Part shown: positions 6,338 to 10,177 of the stretch, piece after piece | Layout: each line of letters starts with the position of its first letter | Position numbering within the stretch: position 1 is the stretch's first letter | Source of the DNA: Enterobacterales bacterium | Lineage (GTDB): Bacteria > Pseudomonadota > Gammaproteobacteria > Enterobacterales > Succinivibrionaceae | DNA: 10,177 nucleotides | Reading direction: 5' to 3' | Assembly (NCBI GenBank): GCA_900768635.1 | Contig: CAAGDP010000202.1 | Span: forward strand, 1 to 10,177 | Made by a program: the position numbers and the translations under genes | The notes under the pieces: model-generated | Databases searched by the model: none | Seen by the model: the letters and a program-made list of their open reading frames with translations, nothing else | What the model was told of the DNA's origin: nothing

Positions 6338-7603
6338 TTATGAAATAATGGCCTGTAACAACTTGAAGAACCCTATGGCAAGGAATGCTCCGGAAGGCAG
6401 GGTAATTATCCAAGATACAAAAATGTTTCTGATAACATTCAGGTTGATGGCTGCGATACCGTGAGCAAGACCAATACCGATGATGGCTCCTACCAGAGTC
6501 TGGGTTGTAGATATAGGAAGTCCGGTGCCGGATGCGATCACTACTGTAGTTGCTGTTGCAAGCTGGGCGGCAAAGCCTCGGCTCGGGGTAAGATGAGTAA
6601 TTTTAACCCCTACGGTTTTCATTACTTTATATCCCAGAGTAGCAAGTCCCAGTACCACACCAATTGCTCCCAAAGGAAGAATCCACCACTCCAGAGTATT
6701 TACATCATAAGCTGGATCGTTTGCATGGTTGATACAGGCAACTACTGCAGAAAGCGGCCCAATGGCATTGGCCACATCATTTGAACCGTGAGCAAAAGCC
6801 ATGGCACAGGCAGTGACAATCATCAGAATACTGAAGACTTTCTCCACATTTTTATAATGATTGCGATGTTCTTCAGTATCAAATTTGATCCGTTCGATAA
6901 AGAATTTACCCAGCAGTGCGGTTATCAGGGCACCAGCCAGAGAGATAAGGAGATTGCTCTGATTGTCAATTATAATGCCGATATGTTTCAATCCGGTTTT
7001 AAGAGTAATAAGTGACAGAATAAAAAAGGTGAGACCTACGTAGACAGGAGCGATTTTTCGGGCATGAACCAAAGGGTGGAAGTGGCGGAAAATTGTTCTA
7101 AGGACGCTGATAAAAAGCAGGTAAGCTATAACACCGGACAGTATTGGTGTAAGGATCCAGGATCCCAGTATACCCCATAAAATAGACCAGTTAATGGCTC
7201 CCGGACCTACACAAATCAAAGAAAAACCTATGATAGATCCTATAATCGAATGGGTGGTGGACACGGGCCATCCCAGAAATGACGCCACTACCAGCCAGGT
7301 GCCGGCAGCAAAAAGAGCAGAGATCATTCCCAATATCAGATTGATATTCTGGCCGTTAAATGCATCTACATCCACAATGCCTTTTTTGATGGTATTGGTT
7401 ACCTCACCACCAGCCAGATATGCTCCCAGAAATTCAAATATTGCAGCTATAATCAGCGCCTGAACGATAGTTAAGGATTTGGTTCCTACGGAGGTTGCCA
7501 TGGCATTTGCCACATCGTTGGCACCGATCCCCCAGGCCATAATAAATCCTACTACTGTAGTTAAAATCAGTAGCAGTGTTCCGTATTCCAGTAATACTTC
7601 CAT
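6338..7603 (-). CDS. pitA: Low-affinity inorganic phosphate transporter, PitA family
   Basis: A 421-residue inner-membrane phosphate:cation symporter of the PiT family. The two signature half-repeats are clear: GANDVANAMATSVG at 27-40 and HGSNDVANAIGPLS at 272-285, each followed by the second conserved element, GWPVSTTHSIIG (111-122) and GLPISTTQTLVG (361-372). Many hydrophobic segments surround a hydrophilic central loop (about 236-255), which is short compared with E. coli PitA (about 499 aa in total). The ATG at 7603 shares one base with the TGA of the upstream DUF47 gene (TGATG), with GGGAGAG at 7608-7614 as ribosome site, so the two are almost certainly translationally coupled. Metal-phosphate complexes are known substrates of E. 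coli PitA; whether this protein uses protons or sodium cannot be told from sequence. No PHO box is seen upstream of the operon. Confidence 0.95.
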   Translation of the reverse strand: MEVLLEYGTLLLILTTVVGFIMAWGIGANDVANAMATSVGTKSLTIVQALIIAAIFEFLGAYLAGGEVTNTIKKGIVDVDAFNGQNINLILGMISALFAAGTWLVVASFLGWPVSTTHSIIGSIIGFSLICVGPGAINWSILWGILGSWILTPILSGVIAYLLFISVLRTIFRHFHPLVHARKIAPVYVGLTFFILSLITLKTGLKHIGIIIDNQSNLLISLAGALITALLGKFFIERIKFDTEEHRNHYKNVEKVFSILMIVTACAMAFAHGSNDVANAIGPLSAVVACINHANDPAYDVNTLEWWILPLGAIGVVLGLATLGYKVMKTVGVKITHLTPSRGFAAQLATATTVVIASGTGLPISTTQTLVGAIIGIGLAHGIAAINLNVIRNIFVSWIITLPSGAFLAIGFFKLLQAIIS

Positions 7604-8280
7604 CAGGCTCTCCCAATCATAACTTCAAGTTTTGAGCCTACCCGGTTGGCCTGATCAGCAAGATCTCCAATCTTATTAAGAACCTGATACAAGAACATGG
7701 CATCAATAGGATTCATTTCTTTTTCTCTCTGATACAGACTATGTCGCAATTCCACCTGCAAATCGTCTGTATCGCTTTCGATTAAGGAAAGTTCTTCTAC
7801 CATTTTCTGGACTATTTCCGCATCTTTGCCCTTGAACCCTGTTTCCAGCAGATCTTCCAGCTCTCCGATAATTCTGGTAGCCTGTTTGGTGGCGTCCATA
7901 CATCTGGAAAGGTAGGCTATAAACTGTTCTCTGATATCTGAAGGAATAGAAAGCTGACGCCCAAGAACAATGCCGGCAACGTCTTTGGCTCGGTTGGCGA
8001 TTTTATCCTGCTGAGTAACCAAATCCAGTAAATCAGTTCTATCAAAAGGCATAAAGAGTCCGGTTGGAAGCTTAAGTCGGATTTCTTTCTTTATGGCATC
8101 AGCTTCTTTCTCCAGTGATTTAATTTTTTGTTGATTTTCCAAAGCATCTTCCCAGCTACCGGTAAAAACAGCGTCAAAAAAAGGCAGAAGCTGGCAACAA
8201 CACTCATGAACCTTTTTGATATGCTTGTAAAGTGGCTTAAATGGCGATTGCGCAAAAATTGATTGAATAAGTCCTGGCAT
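7603..8280 (-). CDS. DUF47/TIGR00153 PhoU-like protein, partner of PitA
   Basis: A 225-residue soluble, mostly helical protein of the DUF47 family (TIGR00153), a distant relative of PhoU that is usually encoded just before a pit gene and is thought to modulate the transporter. Recognisable blocks are the N-terminal FAQSPFKPLYKHIKKV, the KEIRLKLPTGLFMPFDRTDLLDLVTQQDKIANRAKDVAG core (about 83-121), IESDTDDLQVELR near 170, and the C-terminal FLYQVLNKIGDLADQANRVGSKLE. Acidic E/DxxxD patterns in the helices resemble PhoU metal-binding sites. Length is normal for the family. The start ATG at 8280 follows AAGGA with about seven bases of spacing. It is the first gene of a two-gene operon with pitA. 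The biochemical role is inferred from genomic association and PhoU similarity. Confidence 0.92.
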   Translation of the reverse strand: MPGLIQSIFAQSPFKPLYKHIKKVHECCCQLLPFFDAVFTGSWEDALENQQKIKSLEKEADAIKKEIRLKLPTGLFMPFDRTDLLDLVTQQDKIANRAKDVAGIVLGRQLSIPSDIREQFIAYLSRCMDATKQATRIIGELEDLLETGFKGKDAEIVQKMVEELSLIESDTDDLQVELRHSLYQREKEMNPIDAMFLYQVLNKIGDLADQANRVGSKLEVMIGRA

Positions 8281-8307
8281 CTATTTTTCCTTAAGATTGA
8301 TTATAGG

Positions 8308-8336
8308 GTATAGTAGTGCAGATCCTTCGGAAACAA
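8308..8336 (-). promoter_or_regulatory. Candidate sigma-70 promoter of the DUF47-pitA operon
   Basis: On the minus strand TTGTTT (8336-8331) and TATACC (8313-8308) are spaced by 17 bases, 28 bp before the DUF47 start codon. A TATAAT at 8305-8300 is a better -10 by itself but has no -35 at the right distance. Transcription would begin within about 8295-8302, giving a very short leader. Read by eye only. Confidence 0.4.
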
Positions 8337-8398
8337 CTAACAATTGCAAGTATTGTTTCATTTTCCAGTTAAAACTCTGAAAGATCACAGAGGCAAGG

Positions 8399-8546
8399 AT
8401 ATGGAACATTACATAACCAGAGATATAAAGATTCTACTCAAATTAGGTTAGGGTGTAAAAGGATATATAAAACAAACCTGGATAAAGAAAGAACACCCGT
8501 AGAAAACCGGTAATTAAAAAAAGCTACAGATTCACGTAGTGTCTAA
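8399..8546 (+). pseudogene. Decayed N-terminus of an HTH transposase, IS21 IstA-like
   Basis: An ATG at 8399 opens MEHYITRDIKILLKLG, a TAG interrupts at 8447, and the same frame continues GVKGYIKQTWI. The next frames carry KNTRRK (about 8490) and then LKKATDSRSV (8514-8543), which ends at a TAA. Laid end to end across one stop and two frameshifts this reads like the start of an IstA-type transposase, whose N-terminal HTH runs roughly IK-LL-LGxGVKxIAKxLGISKNTVRRYLKKA. No second HTH turn, DDE catalytic core, istB or terminal repeats are seen, so only about 150 bp of the element remains recognisable. The family call rests on memory of the motif and was not searched; another HTH transposase family is possible. 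Confidence 0.5.
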
Positions 8547-8990
8547 AGTCTGATTGAGGATAATCTGAATTTGAATGGTATAATCAAACTTGAAGGTATT
8601 CAATGTTTACTGATTTTATACCTTTATCTTTACATAGAAGGAAATAACCCTCCTCTATAGGCGGTTAGGAAGAATTGCTTCACAATAGTGGCCGTAAATA
8701 AAATGAAGTAAAAGATCTAAAATCCGCGAATTTTGAAATTTTCCCGGTCTGATTGTTCCATCCTATTTTGGTTAAAATATTGCAGGATATAGATTATACT
8801 TTGCAGTAAAGGACTTTTTCGAAGCAGACAGATCTATATCAGATCTGTAATCCATATCTTTGGAAGGAGTATTCTAGAGTTTGGTTCTTTAATCTGATAA
8901 ATGCGGACATCACTCCGAATTTTAGCAAGTGGAATAGTTGGTAAATACGCTAAAACATATTTAGCCGTAGAAATAGCAGGATATATCACT
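8547..8990. other. AT-rich region without a gene, leader of the AAA-ATPase-like gene
   Basis: All frames are broken by frequent stops and I recognise no product, tRNA or known RNA family. Structures seen are AAGGTAT (8593-8599) with ATACCTT (8618-8624), a compound hairpin TAACC..CCT..AGG..GGTTA (8645-8667) and a perfect 8-bp repeat at 8828-8848 listed separately. A possible promoter for the downstream gene is TTAAAA (8772-8777) with TATACT (8795-8800) at 17-base spacing; if real, the leader is about 185 nt. GGAAGGAG at 8864-8871 looks like a ribosome site but no start codon with an open frame follows. The upstream part may be more transposon debris. Confidence 0.4.
8828..8848. repeat. 8-bp perfect inverted repeat upstream of the AAA-ATPase-like gene
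   Basis: ACAGATCT (8828-8835) and AGATCTGT (8841-8848) are perfect reverse complements around ATATC. The repeat would lie about 20 nt downstream of the predicted transcription start of the downstream gene, suitable for an operator or a leader hairpin. It shares the half-site GATCTGT with the palindrome upstream of mdh, though with the arms in the opposite order. Confidence 0.45.
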
Positions 8991-10177
8991 ATGAGCATAA
9001 AGACATTTAAGCCATTACCAATCGGCAATGAGGACTTTGCATCCTTAAGGGAGAAAGGTTGTTACTACGTAGATAAGACTCCATACCTTAAAGTTGTCTT
9101 TGAACAGCCATCACCGGTCATGCTCTTTACCCGTCCGAGACGTTTTGGCAAAACATTGCTCATGGATATGTTTGCCACTTATTTGGCTATTGATGAAGAC
9201 GGCAGTACCGGCAGAGAAAGAAAATCAAAACTGTTTAAGGGACTCAAAATTTCTAAAGCAAGAAAATTTGCCGATAAATATATGGGCCGGTTCCCGGTTA
9301 TTTTCATCTCTCTGAAAAAAGTCTACGGAAAAACATTTAAAGATGCATATGAAAAACTGGTTGAAATTGTAGCTGATCTTGGAGAAAAGTTCTCTTTTCT
9401 GCAAGACAGTGAAAAAATTTCAGAAGAACAGAAGCAGGAATTAGCTTTACTAAAAAATAGACTACAGCTATCAAATCCTGCATATCAGTCATTTCTAACC
9501 GGAGCATTAAAAACTTTTGCAAAATGTCTGCATAAGCATTATGGAAAGAAAGTCATACTGCTTATTGATGAGTATGATGTTCCTCTGGCAAAAGCATCCG
9601 AGAAAGGTTTCCACTCAGAGATGGTCGATTTGATATGCCAGTTCTTTGAAATAATGAAAAATGATCCACAAAACAAGACTACGGAATATCCAATAGAAAA
9701 GATAGTTCTCACCGGATGTCTTAAGGTGGCAAAGAACAGTATCTTTACTGGAATCAACAATCTTTTTCCCAACTCGGTCCTCTCGGAGGATAATGACTTT
9801 GATTCCATTATCGGCTTTACTAAAGATGAAACAGCAAAGCTTTTAAAGGACTATAACCTTGAAGAGTATACCGACATGGTGAAAGATAACTATGACGGAT
9901 ATCGGTTCAATCAAAAAGAGATGTACTGTCCCTGGGATGTGGTGAACTTTATATATGAAGCCTTAAAAGGAAAAGAATCAGGAAGGAGAATAATACCGGG
10001 TAACTACTGGGTAAACTCCACCTCCAGCAATGCGCTGTTATCCTATGTAGGCTTTTTAAGCGACAAGGCTACTGAAAAGATGCAATCCCTTATGGATGGG
10101 AAAACTATTGAAACCACCATCAATGACTCCATGAACTATGACACCTTGTCAAAACATGAAGAAAGGGATTTCTATTC
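8991..10177 (+). CDS. AAA-ATPase-like protein (DUF1703/PD-(D/E)XK type), 3' end outside window
   Basis: The frame is open from the ATG at 8991 to the window edge, 395 complete codons. The protein belongs to the AAA-ATPase_like family (PF09820), usually followed by a C-terminal PD-(D/E)XK nuclease-like domain (DUF1703), which would lie beyond the window. Seen in order: the typical opening LPIGNEDFASLREKGCYYVDKT, a Walker A-like RPRRFGKT (48-55; compact, without the usual GxxxxGK glycines), Walker B LLIDEYD (190-196), the sensor-like LTGCLK..KNSIFTGINN, GFTKDET, and NYDGYRF followed by CPWDVVNF. AGGA at 8978-8981 is the likely ribosome site, nine bases before the ATG. Members occur in many near-identical copies in gut anaerobes and have no established function; a nucleic-acid or defence role has been suspected from the nuclease domain. 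The nearby transposase debris fits an accessory location. Family assignment is firm, function unknown. Confidence 0.88.
   Translation, partial: MSIKTFKPLPIGNEDFASLREKGCYYVDKTPYLKVVFEQPSPVMLFTRPRRFGKTLLMDMFATYLAIDEDGSTGRERKSKLFKGLKISKARKFADKYMGRFPVIFISLKKVYGKTFKDAYEKLVEIVADLGEKFSFLQDSEKISEEQKQELALLKNRLQLSNPAYQSFLTGALKTFAKCLHKHYGKKVILLIDEYDVPLAKASEKGFHSEMVDLICQFFEIMKNDPQNKTTEYPIEKIVLTGCLKVAKNSIFTGINNLFPNSVLSEDNDFDSIIGFTKDETAKLLKDYNLEEYTDMVKDNYDGYRFNQKEMYCPWDVVNFIYEALKGKESGRRIIPGNYWVNSTSSNALLSYVGFLSDKATEKMQSLMDGKTIETTINDSMNYDTLSKHEERDFY

Noticed and set aside
6461..7463. Plus-strand open frames at 6461-6784, 6788-7015 and 7194-7463
   Set aside because: They lie opposite the well-supported pitA gene, lack protein-family features and are antisense shadows.
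8281..8400. PHO box upstream of the DUF47-pitA operon
   Set aside because: No pair of CTGTCAT-like repeats at 11-base spacing is visible, consistent with pit genes often not being PhoB-activated.
8513..8541. Minus-strand terminator with seven T next to CTAC/GTAG
   Set aside because: The stem has only four or five pairs with a wobble, no minus-strand gene precedes it, and the A-run is better explained as Lys-Lys codons of the transposase remnant.
8834..9028. 64-codon minus-strand frame over the leader and start of the AAA-ATPase-like gene
   Set aside because: It overlaps the conserved N-terminus of the AAA-ATPase-like protein antisense and has no recognisable features.
1..10177. CRISPR arrays, tRNA or rRNA genes, prophage attachment sites
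   Set aside because: No regularly spaced direct repeats, tRNA T-loop/acceptor patterns or rRNA-like stretches were seen on either strand.

Overview
The window looks like the chromosome of a fermentative, polarly flagellated gammaproteobacterium, probably near the Aeromonadales/Succinivibrionaceae. This is an inference from gene content: a LamB-type maltoporin, PpnN, an MDH with E. coli-like numbering, the sodium-motor protein MotX with a sigma-28 promoter, a PitA transporter paired with a DUF47/TIGR00153 protein, and an AAA-ATPase-like (DUF1703-type) gene. No rRNA, tRNA or CRISPR array was recognised.

Layout. Positions 1-97 hold the unrecognised C-terminal end of a plus-strand gene. From 168 to 2751 two minus-strand envelope genes follow: a GT8 glycosyltransferase (168-1166) and a LamB-like maltoporin (1297-2751), separated by a clear minus-strand terminator. 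Only 46 bp divides the porin start from the divergent ppnN (2798-4153). Next come mdh (4350-5297) with a palindrome in its promoter region and a strong terminator, then motX (5420-6091) with a near-consensus FliA promoter whose -35 box touches the mdh terminator T-tract. A DUF47-pitA operon runs on the minus strand (8280 to 6338). The stretch 8281-8990 has no intact gene but contains the decayed start of an HTH transposase of IstA type. An AAA-ATPase-like gene starts at 8991 and runs off the window.

Functions. The core genes are independent housekeeping units: maltodextrin entry (LamB), nucleotide salvage tied to the stringent response (PpnN), oxaloacetate/malate interconversion (Mdh), stator assembly of a sodium-driven polar flagellum (MotX), and low-affinity phosphate uptake with its PhoU-like partner. 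The two ends look accessory: a surface-sugar glycosyltransferase on the left, transposase debris and a multicopy-type AAA-ATPase-like gene on the right.

Most notable observations: (1) the maltoporin signal peptide has no hydrophobic core in the annotated frame, but one appears if two T homopolymers each differ by a single base in opposite directions; (2) a near-consensus sigma-28 promoter drives motX; (3) the palindromes upstream of mdh and of the AAA-ATPase-like gene share the half-site GATCTGT; (4) an IstA-like HTH remnant lies at about 8399-8546. I do not see strong evidence for a wholly new system. The least characterised element is the AAA-ATPase-like gene with its long structured leader.
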